A stretch of 64,000 nucleotides of DNA, taken from Amphiduros pacificus. Its lineage: Eukaryota > Annelida > Polychaeta > Phyllodocida > Hesionidae. Position numbers and translations under genes: made by a program. The DNA lies in NCBI GenBank assembly GCA_949316495.1, contig OX439010.1, positions 12,074,809 to 12,138,808 on the forward strand. The letters are read 5' to 3'. Positions 11,061 through 21,700 of this stretch are shown piece by piece; position 1 is the stretch's first letter, and each line of letters starts with the position of its first letter. Under the pieces are notes generated by a model that was given only the letters and a program-made list of their open reading frames with translations, was not told the origin of the DNA and ran no database searches.

Positions 11061-12590
11061 TGTTCTACTTTCTCCACTGATTATGGAGATATAAATTTTA
11101 TTTCTCTATTCCAAGTGTAAACAATTCTACAACGTTTTAAAAACATCCATGTCAGGGATTTCCACACTACCCGCCCAACCCACAAAGAGCTCAATACAAA
11201 TGCATTGATTTACCTGAAATATTACACAATTCTGTCAACTAGCAGAATGTTCACATTTAATTTATACCATCAACGCATCCATTGGCAAGCCTGTACAATG
11301 TATAATTTTTTTAATTGGGAAAACATCTTTCTTTTGATATTATTTTCAAATCTGCCAATATATGCGTCCATTCCATTTACATAGCATTTGCCCAGCAAGG
11401 TGATTTCACATTGATGCAACACTTTTACCCCCAAAAATCTGATATTCTCACAAACAAGCTTGTGGTTTTTGAAAAAAAAATATTGTTTTTTACAAAAATT
11501 GTATATAAGTTTTAAAAATATTGATAAACAATTATGGCATTTTTTTTATTAACATACTATTCAAATTGTGAAAATCTCATCCTTCTATATAGATCTATAG
11601 ATATTTTTTATATAGGCTTTGTAGTTCTTGAGAAATGTCTATGGACATATGAACTTTAAGGGCTTGTCGGGAATAGCCTATTCAGTTAAAAATATCCAAA
11701 ATTTCACTATTAGATTCCCCAAAACCTATTCATTATGAAATAATGATTCTTTCTTTCAAATTCAAAAACTCAAAAATAGCTCAAATATTGGCCGTAATGC
11801 ACATCACTTCAAAGAGAAACTATCCCATTGTTTGTAACAATGAGTTGCTATGACGTCATGCACAAAAGCTACAACGTCACAACTCCATTCATTATACTTT
11901 AAGGTGTAAATAACCTATTACCACTCATTATAGGGGGCACCACCTGTTTTGAGTGGCTAGACGAGGGAGCTGTCATGGTCAATGGCATAGACACACTGAC
12001 TCCCCAAGACATCAGCAAAATGGACTTGAAACTCATATTTTTCTGAGTGTAGATAAATCCATGCACATCTGAACAGTATAAATCTGATTATACCCGATCT
12101 TTTACCCCAGCAATGTCTTGTATTGAGTTTAAAATTTCCAATATTTTAGCGTTATTTGTTTGGGGTACATGATTGTTTTACATGTTGCAAAGAAGATTTT
12201 TTTACCAGGTGATTTATAATTTGATTATTGATGTTTAGCTTCAGAAAGTGAATAAGACTATCTCATCTTTATCTTTGTACTCATATATTCAGCATGTTAT
12301 CACAACACAAATTTATATAGACCAAGATTGTGTTGATTAATATCACACATGGTATCTCAGCAAGACATGAACCCATGAAAGATCCACGTCATTATAAATT
12401 TACTATTTTATTCTATTTCTGATAACAGATTTTAGACTGAGATTCCAGAGCTGGCAGCCCAACCCTGCAAGTTTGTTTATTATCATTATCATTAATATTA
12501 TAAATAATTATAAGCATTAAAAAGGTCATGATGACCTAAAAAAATATAACTCTGCAAAGTGTCAAGATATGATGTCAAAATCAAGGCACA
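11060..12590. other. AT-rich intergenic DNA, no gene seen
   Basis: Unique-looking sequence without recognisable coding potential. It contains several TGACGTCA-like and TTTTTT-rich patches of no evident meaning. Confidence 0.5.
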
Positions 12591-12630
12591 AAACCTGGGC
12601 AATAACAATAAGCATTATTGCCCAGGTTTT
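12590..12630. other. Perfect hairpin (16-bp arms, 9-nt loop)
   Basis: Left arm AAAACCTGGGCAATAA, loop CAATAAGCA, right arm its exact reverse complement. Pairing does not extend beyond the arms, so it is too short for a standard animal miRNA precursor. It may be the remnant of a small foldback element. Confidence 0.75.
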
Positions 12631-12943
12631 GAAATGAGGCTCCAGTTCATTTTCAGCACAGATTTTTGAGCAGCACCACAGGTATTTGATAACTCGGCTT
12701 ATTGGATGGAATTACAATGTACCTGTGAAAGCCAGCTCCAAAGCCATTACCTCAGAAAATATGACAACTTTCAAAATACTTTTATCACAGAGCTTTGGGC
12801 GCTTTAATAGATCCCTGTTGTCAACAAAATATGTATTTGGCAAAAATAAAACCTGCAATAAAATGAAAATGCAAATATCCAGAGATTTATTGTAAAATTA
12901 AACTTTTTATATAGGTCCCTTATTTCCTTGTCCTGATCAATGA

Positions 12944-12999
12944 TTAAACACACGGACGGGAAGGACGTTAACGTCCCCATTGTTCTGGCTTGATGACAT
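12944..12999 (-). mobile_element. Terminal fragment of the piggyBac-like MITE family
   Basis: GGACGGGAAGGACGTTAACG followed by CCCCATTGTTCTGGCTTGAT is, reverse-complemented, the terminal part of the MITE at 55965-56273 (AGTCAGAACAATGGGGACGT then CAACGTCCTTCCCGTCC). A TTAA-containing sequence stands just outside. The 16-bp minisatellite begins exactly at its inner edge. Confidence 0.7.
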
Positions 13000-13934
13000 C
13001 CTTGTCTCTCTGATCCCTTGTCTCTGATCCCTTGTCTCTGATCCCTTGTCTCTCTGATCCCTTGCCTCTCTGCTCCCTTGTCTCTCTGATCCCTTGTCTC
13101 TCTGACCCCTTGTCTCTCTGCTCCCTTGTCTCTCTGCTCCCTTGTCTCTCTGATCCCTTGTCTCTCTGATCCCTTGTCTCTGATCCCTTTTCTCTCTGAT
13201 CCCTTGTCTCTCTGCTCCCTTGTCTCTCTGATCCCTTGTCTCTCTGATCCCTTGTCTCTCTGATCCCTTGTCTCTCTGATCCCTTGTCTCTCTGATCCCT
13301 TGTCTCTGATCCTTTGTCTCTGATCCCTTGTCTCTCTGATCCCTTGTCTCTCTGATCCCTTGTCTCTCTGATCCCTTGTCTCTCTGCTCCCTTGTCTCTG
13401 ATCCCTTGTCTCTCTGATCCCTTGTCTCTCTGATCCCTTGTCTCTCTGATCCCTTGTCTCTCTGATCCCTTGTCTCTCTGCTCCCTTGTCTCTCTGCTCC
13501 CTTGCCTCTCTGCTCCCTTGTCTCTCTGCTCCCTTGTCTCTCTGATCCCTTGTCTCTCTGATCCCTTGTCTCTCTGATCCCTTGTCTCTCTGATCCCTTG
13601 TCTCTCTGATCCCTTGTCTCTGATCCTTTGTCTCTGATCCCTTGTCTCTCTGATCCCTTGTCTCTCTGATCCCTTGTCTCTCTGCTCCCTTGTCTCTCTG
13701 CTCCCTTGTCTCTGATCCCTTGTCTCTCTGATCCCTTGTCTCTCTGATCCCTTGTCTCTCTGATCCCTTGTCTCTCTGATCCCTTGTCTCTCTGATCCCT
13801 TGTCTCTCTGCTCCCTTGCCTCTCTGCTCCCTTGCCTCTCTGCTCCCTTGTCTCTCTGATCCCTTGTCTCTCTGATCCCTTGTCTCTCTGATCCCTTGTC
13901 TCTCTGATCCCTTGTCTCTCTGATCCCTTGTCTC
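12998..13934. repeat. 16-bp minisatellite (about 59 units)
   Basis: Units of TCTCTCTGATCCCTTG, with 14-bp variants that lack one TC and substitution variants (GCTCCC, CTTGCC). The order of 16- and 14-bp units looks repeated at larger scale: a block ending TGATCCTTTGTCTCTG occurs near 13305 and near 13620. No frame on the minus strand hits a stop, which gives long spurious open frames of RQGIRETRDQRDKGSE type. The array ends only about 40 bp before the methyltransferase ATG. Confidence 0.97.
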
Positions 13935-13976
13935 CGGTGTCATATACAGATTTTCTATACTTGATTACAGGATAAG

Positions 13977-14674
13977 ATGTCAGCATCAGGAGAGGGAGAA
14001 ACCGAGGAACAGTTTAGGAGTCGGATTTTTAACATGACAACAAAAGGCATTACCTCATTAAGCTTGGCACTAGGTTCTCAAATTGGTCTTTTCGATTTGT
14101 TAGCCAAAACCAATGAAGCACAGACTCCACAAGAGATTGCAGATGCAGGAGGGTTAAAGGAAAGGTGGGTTTTGAGCGAACGGGGCACTTAATTTTGAAT
14201 TAATATTTGAATGTTGTTTTGTGAATAATGCATGGAAGTGAAATCCTGATTGCAAACCAAACATTTTTATATTATTAAAAAAAAAAAAAAAAAAAAAAAA
14301 TAAGTAAACAGCCACTCTATCATAAATAATACAAATAAAATTAATGCCATGTAGAAATCTCTTGAAATGTTCCATTTAAATCATTCCTTCTGTTATGAAC
14401 TTAGGAAAGATAAACTGATATTTGACAGCCAGTGGTGCATATTTTAGGTACGTGCGGGAGTGGCTCGGTACTATGGCATGTGCAGGTGTCGTTAAGGTCA
14501 CTGATGATGGGACGAAGTTCCATCTCCCAGCGGCACTCAGACCCGCAGTGGCAGGGATCACACCAAATAATAGTGCCACATTCTCCTGGGTTGTCCCAAT
14601 CCTAGCAAATGTCACTGGCGATATTACCGCTGCTTTCCGCAAAGATGGACCAGAAGGTACCGTATGTTCTCTCA

Positions 14675-14737
<63 letters not shown>

Positions 14738-16057
14738 TTTATATTATTTATTTATTTATTTTATTTTTTTTAAACCATCCTACTCACATTGCTTTTCATA
14801 ACATTCCTGCTTAAAATCTGTGGATCAGATGAACAGTGATGTTCAACTTTTTTTTTTGGCAGTAATATTTTATTGTTTTTTCAGTTATCCATAACAACCA
14901 TTCAGCTTGCTAATAATAACATTGATATGATTTGTTCTATCACAAAATGTGTCCAATTCTCTCAACAGTCAGCCACAAAGGGCAATTATCAATAACAGAC
15001 TGAATCCAAGGACTAGTGATTACCTGAATAAAGTGCAATACTTGGGGACTAGAATATATCAACATTATTCTCGTGTTTCAGGTGTGCCATACAGTCGCTA
15101 TGATGGATTTCAGGAATGGAGAAGTCGGTGTATGAAACAAACTCTCAACACAGCATTTCTTAAAAATACAATAAAAATGGTTCCAAATCTTGCTGATAAA
15201 CTCGGTAGGCGTATTTGCACCCATATCTTTTGTCACATAAATTTGTCACATAAATTTGTCACATAAATATAAATATATTTGAACATCAGATGAAAAGATT
15301 TGTCTTTTGTTCCATACATGTAAACGGTATAGATAAAAATACTATGGAATATTCATCTTTTATCACTCATATAAATTTACCTTTTATCACTCATAAAAAT
15401 TATGTTATCACAGAAAAATAGTTCAGAGCATGAAATATTATGTAAGTGACTAATGGAACTAAAAATTGCAACTGCATTATCCTAAAGTAATTACTTCTTG
15501 GTTATATTTTAGAATCTGGCATCGAGATGTGTGAGTTGGGATGTGGTGAGGGTATTCTGGGATTGCGAATGGCAGAAACATTCCCAAATACTAAAATAAC
15601 TGCACTGGACATATCAGAGAAATCTATAGAGAAAGCTAACCAAGAGGCCAATAGCAAGTCACTTAACAATATCCAGTTTCTTATGCAAGACATATGTGAC
15701 ATGCCTGCTGATTGGACGGATAGATGGGACTTCATACTCGCCGTGGACGTGCTGCATGACGTACCATTTACAACCAAAGCCATCTCAGAGATACAGCGCG
15801 TGCTGAAGCCACGGTCCTTTGCTCTCGTCATTGACATCGATGCTAGATCCAGAATAATAGACAACAAGGACATGCCCCTTACAGGAACTTTGTATGCTCT
15901 CAGCTTGTTCCACTGCATGCCTGTGTCCCTCAATACACCTGGCGGAGAAGGCTTGGGAACAGTCTGGGGAAGGGAAAAGGCCGTAGAAATGTTTACTGCT
16001 GGCAAATTCTCCCAGGTGTCTGTGACAGAGAATGGGGCTTTTCTTTTACAGAAGTAG
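13977..16057 (+). CDS. Class I SAM-dependent methyltransferase, Rv2258c-like (four coding exons)
   Basis: Coding exons 13977-14164, 14448-14656, 15082-15204 and 15513-16057. All junctions are GT/AG and in phase, giving 354 residues. The N-terminal third is a winged-helix dimerisation-type domain (GSQIGLFDLLA, EIADAGGLKERYVREWL across the first junction, then GVVKVTDDGTKFHLP). The C-terminal domain is a Rossmann methyltransferase: SAM motif I CELGCGEGILGLRMA, acidic strand ALDIS, MQDICDMPADW, FILAVDVLHDV and VLKPRSFALVIDID. It resembles animal proteins named after mycobacterial Rv2258c; substrate unknown, probably a small molecule, cytosolic. The ATG follows GATTACAG/GATAAG, an acceptor-like site, so a non-coding first exon may lie upstream of or beyond the 16-bp minisatellite. 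No lesion seen. Confidence 0.9.
14276..14300. repeat. Poly(A) run in methyltransferase intron 1
   Basis: About 24 consecutive A within the intron between coding exons 1 and 2. Confidence 0.95.
14677..14737. repeat. Compound (CA)n(TA)n microsatellite in methyltransferase intron 2
   Basis: About 23 CA units followed by about 7 TA units, starting only 20 bp after the exon 2 splice donor at 14657. Confidence 0.97.
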
Positions 16058-17215
16058 TTAATCCTGCCTGTGATAGGTTGCCTTGCTTTTCCACTAAATT
16101 AATAGACCCTCTTAGCTTGATATGCCAGTGAAAAAAATGGCCAAACTTCATGACCAAGACATAACTAGTATGTGCTTTTACAAATAGGAAACTTCTAAAC
16201 TGAATATATCTTCTCAACTGGCAGGCCTGATTTGAGGGAAATACTTTAGAATTATCATTTAAAACAATTACATTCAATGTCTGCTTTGACTTTTACACAG
16301 GGTTGGACATCTTGCTATTTCTGATTGATGATTAACATGATTAATTTACTGTTCCATTACACATACCGGTATGTTGCTCGCATTATATGCTGTTGTGTTT
16401 TAATACCCATTTATACTGGGTTTTTTAAAACTTACTTTGATATTCACTTGAGTGTTATATTTGATAAATCAACAAATGAAGGTCTTGATCCCCTCTGGCG
16501 AATCAAGGAAACTCAGGGTTCTTTCCCTGTGAAAACTCAGGAAGTGAAAAAAAATGTAAAATGTGTTTTAACTTGTTATATCTATATATATTATGGTTAA
16601 TCTACACATACATACTGAATATGTTTACAAATCAATAAAAGTCTTTTACTAGCCATTGGTTTTGTATATATACATATATTAAGTGACATGAGTAGACATA
16701 GTTAATAATAATAAAAATTGAATGTAACTTACAGTACCTCTCAATAATCTATCCTGTGTCTGTCTCCTCTGTCCGTCCATCTGTTTGTCCCTCCACTGCA
16801 TTGATGACATGGGTTATAGTTGGCAATAAATGTAATTTTAAAAGATATGCATTTGAACAATAAAATATTTTGACCAGTTGGAGTCATTTAATGATTTAAT
16901 TTGACACTCTGCAAATGCCAATTTGTAATCAAATTGAGTATGATTTATTACATTCATAATGCAAGATCTACATATGTGTAACATCCTACAGCACAAAGAA
17001 AAAGACCTATGTCATCTGTTGCCACGTATGCTATTATTGTTGACACCACAGATTATTACAGTGCAGATTGTGACAATTGTCACAGGGTTTCTAATTTATA
17101 TATTGTATTGATTTATATATCTAATCAAACAATGTTTTTACCATTTTAAGCACTAAATGACCTAAATGGTCGAAGCGTCTTTAAAGCCATCATTCATTCA
17201 CTTTCTTAGACACGT
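16058..17215. other. Methyltransferase 3' UTR and intergenic DNA
   Basis: No further gene. The first part probably is 3' UTR up to the AATAAA at 16634; the remainder is AT-rich and unremarkable. Confidence 0.5.
16634..16639 (+). terminator. Candidate polyadenylation signal of the methyltransferase gene
   Basis: AATAAA about 580 bp after the stop codon, followed by a T-rich and then GT-rich stretch (TTGGTTTTGTATATA). It is the first canonical hexamer found downstream of the stop. Confidence 0.5.
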
Positions 17216-17540
17216 CTTACTGCATTTTTGTCTCTTATTTATGCAGCTACCTCACTGTTGCAGCCATCTCTCACTTGTACAGAAATCTCTTATTTGTGCA
17301 GGTAGATCTCGCTTGTCTAATAGTGTAGCATGCACACTCGTATAACTGTCTAACAGTGTGTCCAAATTATGTGTAAATTTCACCCATCTAGAACCCTTTA
17401 TACAAAATCTAGCTGGACCCCTTTACTGGTTCAATGAGTAGGTAAAATTCTTGATGGATATAAATTCCTCATACAGAAATACATGCTTATTGTAGGCAAT
17501 ATTTCATATTTAGAGTAATTCTCAAGCTGCTGGAGCTCCC
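17215..17540 (+). mobile_element. Composite 19-bp-array element (copy 2, reduced)
   Basis: A short decayed 19-bp array (ATGCAGCTACCTCACTGTTG, CATCTCTCACTTGTACAG) followed by the conserved right flank (GACCCCTTTACTGGTTCAAT, then ACAGAAATACATGCTTATTG and ATATTTCATATTTAGAGTAA). Matches the order seen in copy 1 at 10.2-10.9 kb; the left flank is not recognisable. Confidence 0.65.
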
Positions 17541-17598
17541 TGAGGGGGTTGAAAAAAAATGTGTCTCTTGGTGTACAGCTTTGCTGTGAACTTATTGT

Positions 17599-17840
17599 TC
17601 AGAGTTTCAACGAGTTGATTAGAATATTTAACTTCTTAAAAAAAGGCATGCATGTCTTGTTAAATTTCATTCCTATCTTTGTTTTTTGTGCAGTAGCACA
17701 TTTCTTGGCTAGTGTGGCTTGTGTTTTGATTTCTGTTATCACATCATGGTCACTCATGCCTGGATGGACAGATACTTTATTTACATGGCTAGGGTTTGTT
17801 ACACGGACCAAATTCAACCTGTCCCCTCCCCTGGTTTGGT
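17599..17840 (-). mobile_element. LINE endonuclease fragment
   Basis: On the minus strand a 72-codon open stretch reads VTNPSHVNKVSVHPGMSDHD, followed by VITEIKTQA and a Lys-rich block. This is the C-terminal part of the APE-type endonuclease of a non-LTR retrotransposon, with the conserved SDHD motif. Nothing of the reverse transcriptase follows, so it is a small fossil piece. It is trapped between two copies of the 19-bp-array element. Confidence 0.65.
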
Positions 17841-18289
17841 CTAGATTTTACTTGTGTAAGGCAGTGTTCTTTACAAGTATTAAAAGTAAAGAGCAGTTTC
17901 CCACGTCACTTCCCAGGTGGTACCTGCCGCAAATGTGACTGGGGTATTAGCAAATAATTATCAATATGCCTGACAGTCACTTGCCATGTCTGACCAATCA
18001 GAGCACAGTAGCCTGTAACTCATGAATAACTGATGAATATCCATGAAAAGTTGCTACTGATTTAAGATCCTAATGCTGTATCCCAAATCCTGTCTTGAAG
18101 AAGGTACCTAAAACTCAGCCAATCTCTGAGAAAGTTTTCACCAAATCTTATTTTTAAGAAAGATAAACACATAGGCCTGTGACCTTAGAGCTATGCTGAT
18201 TATTGCTTTTTGTAAGGTTTTTGTATATTTTCTGGAAATTGCTTCATAAATGATCATTTAAATCCTTTCCCAGAGCAGAATTGTGCCAA

Positions 18290-18590
18290 TGATAATTTTA
18301 ACCAATCAAATTATTGAAACAGTCGAGGTTCTGTTAGGTTTTGTACAAAGGGGCCTGCAGTGATGAGAGATAGTTGCAACAATGAGACAGCTGCAGCCAC
18401 AAGTGTGAGATTGCTGCACAAATCAGAGATGGATACAAAAGTGAGAGACAGCTGTAAAAGTGAGTGACAGCTGTAAAAGTGAGAGACAGCTGTATGCACA
18501 GTGGTATATGTGAGAAATATGTGGGAGAAAGCTACAGCAGTGAGAGAAAGCTGCTTGTGTGAGAGATTGCAACCCCTCCCAGCCGAAGGC
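18290..18590 (-). mobile_element. Composite 19-bp-array element (copy 3, inverted)
   Basis: Reverse complement of the layout at 10.2 kb: the right flank (minus strand ACTGTTTCAATAATTTGATT) at 18300-18345, about 11 units of the 19-bp repeat (AGTGAGAGACAGCTGTAAA) and the left flank AGATTGCAACCCCTCCCAGC at 18563. It ends about 170 bp before the ELL start codon, so it may overlap the ELL promoter region. Confidence 0.7.
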
Positions 18591-18639
18591 ACTTGTTTTC
18601 AAGAAAAAAAACAGCTTTGTGACACCTTTAAGGTGATGC

Positions 18640-18757
18640 TGCCACCTAGCAGATGAAAAGAATTTGACATTTACCTTGGTCTGAAGTCACCGCGACTCTA
18701 ACCAATGAGTGACGGGTATTTGAGGTCGGGTGAGAACGAGGTTGCACTAGAACCATC
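18640..18757 (+). promoter_or_regulatory. Probable ELL proximal promoter / 5' UTR
   Basis: A locally CG-richer patch (CACCGCGACT, GGTCGGGTGAGAACG) directly before the ELL ATG, with a CCAAT box at 18702-18706. No TATA box seen. The transcription start cannot be placed from sequence alone. Confidence 0.4.
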
Positions 18758-21700
18758 ATGGCGGCGCTGGTGGAAGGACATAATTATGAACTAGCCTCTC
18801 AAGAATCCACCAGCGCTGATAAAACTATAGTTCACGTCAAGCTAACAGATACGGCGCTGAGAGCCTTTGAAGAATACGAAAAGATTCAGGTAGGTCAGAA
18901 ATGATTTGGTCCAGTCGTTTACACGTAAAAGGGCCAACATATGGGCCAAGTTGGAAGCCACAGTTGCACCGAAAAACTTCAACATGACAGCAACAGATGG
19001 CTATTTTTGTTCACGAGTTGGTTCGTGTCTTATCTGAATGGAAATATCTAAAAGGAAGCGAATTGATCAGACGAATCTCATGTTTCATTTGGAGAAAAGT
19101 AAAGGGGAGTTTAGTCAGAAATAACCGCAGTTTGAGGCCGTGAAAGTTGACAGACAGTCAACTTCAATAATGGAAGAAACCCAAAATGTTTTGAAAATCG
19201 CTGAACCAAAACGATTTCATGTTCGCTACATGCCACATAAATCAATACTGCGTTTTAGCATGTAAAGACATTTAGAGGGAAATCGTATGACCGAAAGTGG
19301 CCTGGAAATTTGTATTATGAGTGGGAAAACTACTTGTTGGATCCTACAGGGACGTGTAGCAGCTGTTACTCAAATGACAGCTATTTTGGTCTGGCTGCTG
19401 GGAAACAAGACTGCTGATATTAGATCCCCTCTCTTAAAAATAGACATCTCTTCCTCTACATTTAAATTGCTTCTGTGTGGGCGTGTGTAGTTTTTCATTT
19501 GTAATGTTTTTATTGGTTTTGGCCTCAGAATTTTTAACCATTCATGTTTTGTCTCTTTTATGACACATGGAAACAAAGTCGTGATATCTGATCGTGGGAT
19601 TTCTTTTGTAGTATTTACATAAAATATTTTGTATTTATATTCAGTCAAGATTAAAGTACATGCTATAGTCCATATAAATTAAAGCAGAAATGCAAAAATC
19701 AATGTGAAACTTTTTTGTCATAAAACATAAGTGATAATCTTTGGACTTGTATTCAGAAGTAAAAAAAAAACATGGTTTCAATCCCATACATGAAACTGTT
19801 GAAAAAGCATTTCCCCAAAATAATATGTGTAATATGTACATGTACCTTTGATATTTCAAAGACTTACAAATTTGCATTATGATTTATATGACATGGCCAG
19901 TTATATGGTGGAAGTTGAGTTGATAGTGTACAGGGAAACCCTGCACACAGTGACCCACAGTTACATTTAGCCTGCAGTGATCTGTATTAGGCCACAAATG
20001 TGACACATGTCATTGTGCATGTATGTTAAACAAGAGAGAGAATCTCTTCTCTTCCCCCCCCCCCCCCCCTTAAAAAAAGATAAGATAAATAAAAAAGATT
20101 GTATGACACATATTCAAGACATGTGATATTTATAAGAATAAAATTGTAATTACGAGTGTTGACCTGTCAAAATATTGAAGCATTGAATTGTGCTTTATGG
20201 AGTTGCAAATGGGTTGAACTGAGTGCTTATTGCACAGCTATTTGTTGAAACATTTTGTTATTTGGATTTTTGCTTTCACCTTTTCAATAAAATTTGTGTT
20301 CTCATGATTTGAAATTCTCAAGCATAGAAATTAGACCTATAGTGATTTTTTGATTTACTGTTTTAAAGCACATGTTCAATTCCAACTGTTCCTCAGTCCC
20401 ATATTTGCTGTTATACAACTAAAATCAATAACATATGAAAACTGGATCAGCTGATTAGATCAATTGATCAGTTTTCATATTCATCATTAGTAGGGCTCAC
20501 TCACAAATTGGATGAATAATTGAGTGTTAGACAAGAATGGTTTTGCGGAAATAAAGTGCATTCTGTTTGTATCATTTGTCCTGTGAATTAAAAAGCACAT
20601 AAGGATTTATCGTCATGGAAACATTCTCATTATATCCTGGGCTTTGCACATGGATATGTATTTAAGGAATGCAAAGTGTGTACATTTGCATGCTCAGCAT
20701 ATACAGACATGGCCACTTGCCTAACAAAATGAATCAGGGATTAAAGACAGCTCATCTGGACCAAGAACCATTCCAATCTCCAGCATTTGTTGTTTAAAGA
20801 TTTACAGATTTGTTGTTTCAATAAAATGGATGATAAATTTATGATGCATTTCATAAACTTGCAACATGTATTTTTTATTTATTTTGGATGTGGGGGGGGG
20901 GGGGGGTGGGTTTGCTTCGCTTCAGTAATGGATGTTATGATTTCAAGGTAATTTACACTGACATTGAATAAAAATACAATATTTTGTGTTTTGAAAATTT
21001 TCTTTGCAGATTACTTTTTAGTTTCTCTGTTAATCTCTAAATAGAAACAAATTTCATTTTTTCTTTCCAATTCCACTCGTAAAGCTATACTTGGCAGTTA
21101 TTTAATGAAATAATCTGATAAATTAAAGTTTCAATTTAATCTGACTGTGTCAGTCAATTTCTTCTAATTTGATTTGAGGGTCTAAAACAGCATTTCTAGT
21201 GAGAAACATGATACTACATTGGAGAGTGAGCAACATTGCCCTCGTGAAGTGCTAAATTTCTTGGCAGGCCTTTTACACCAGTCTGATTAACCATGAACTA
21301 TCCACTTGTACTCTTCTGGCGACAAACTTTTGAATAATAAACCTTTTATAGCCCACAAAATCTCGTCGACACTCTTCCTTCCAAAGTTGATTGTTTTGTT
21401 GACAAAATTGACTAATACCTTTGCTGTTTTATAATTTTTCACCAGTCATGGCTTAAACGTTACCAAGGGTCAGAAAGGGGCTGTGATCTACTCTGTTGTG
21501 ATTATAATTTTCCCCTTTTGTGCATAGATATGCAAGGAATTCATCATGATTTTTTTAGTATTTAAATGCCCTTTCATATTTAAATAAGCAGCCTTGTGTT
21601 TGGTATATTTTTTATTACAATTGGCACTCTTGTTATCTATCTTCACTTTTATGGCACATCTGTGGGGCCTGTATGGAATATACTGCAATCATCTAAAAAA

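Noticed and set aside
12804-13986. Two long minus-strand open frames of repeating RQGIRETRDQRDKGSE type
   Set aside because: They arise because the 16-bp minisatellite has no stop in any minus-strand frame. No independent coding evidence.
17549-17938. 129-codon plus-strand open frame with hydrophobic segments
   Set aside because: It lies opposite the LINE endonuclease fragment on the minus strand, which explains the open reading.
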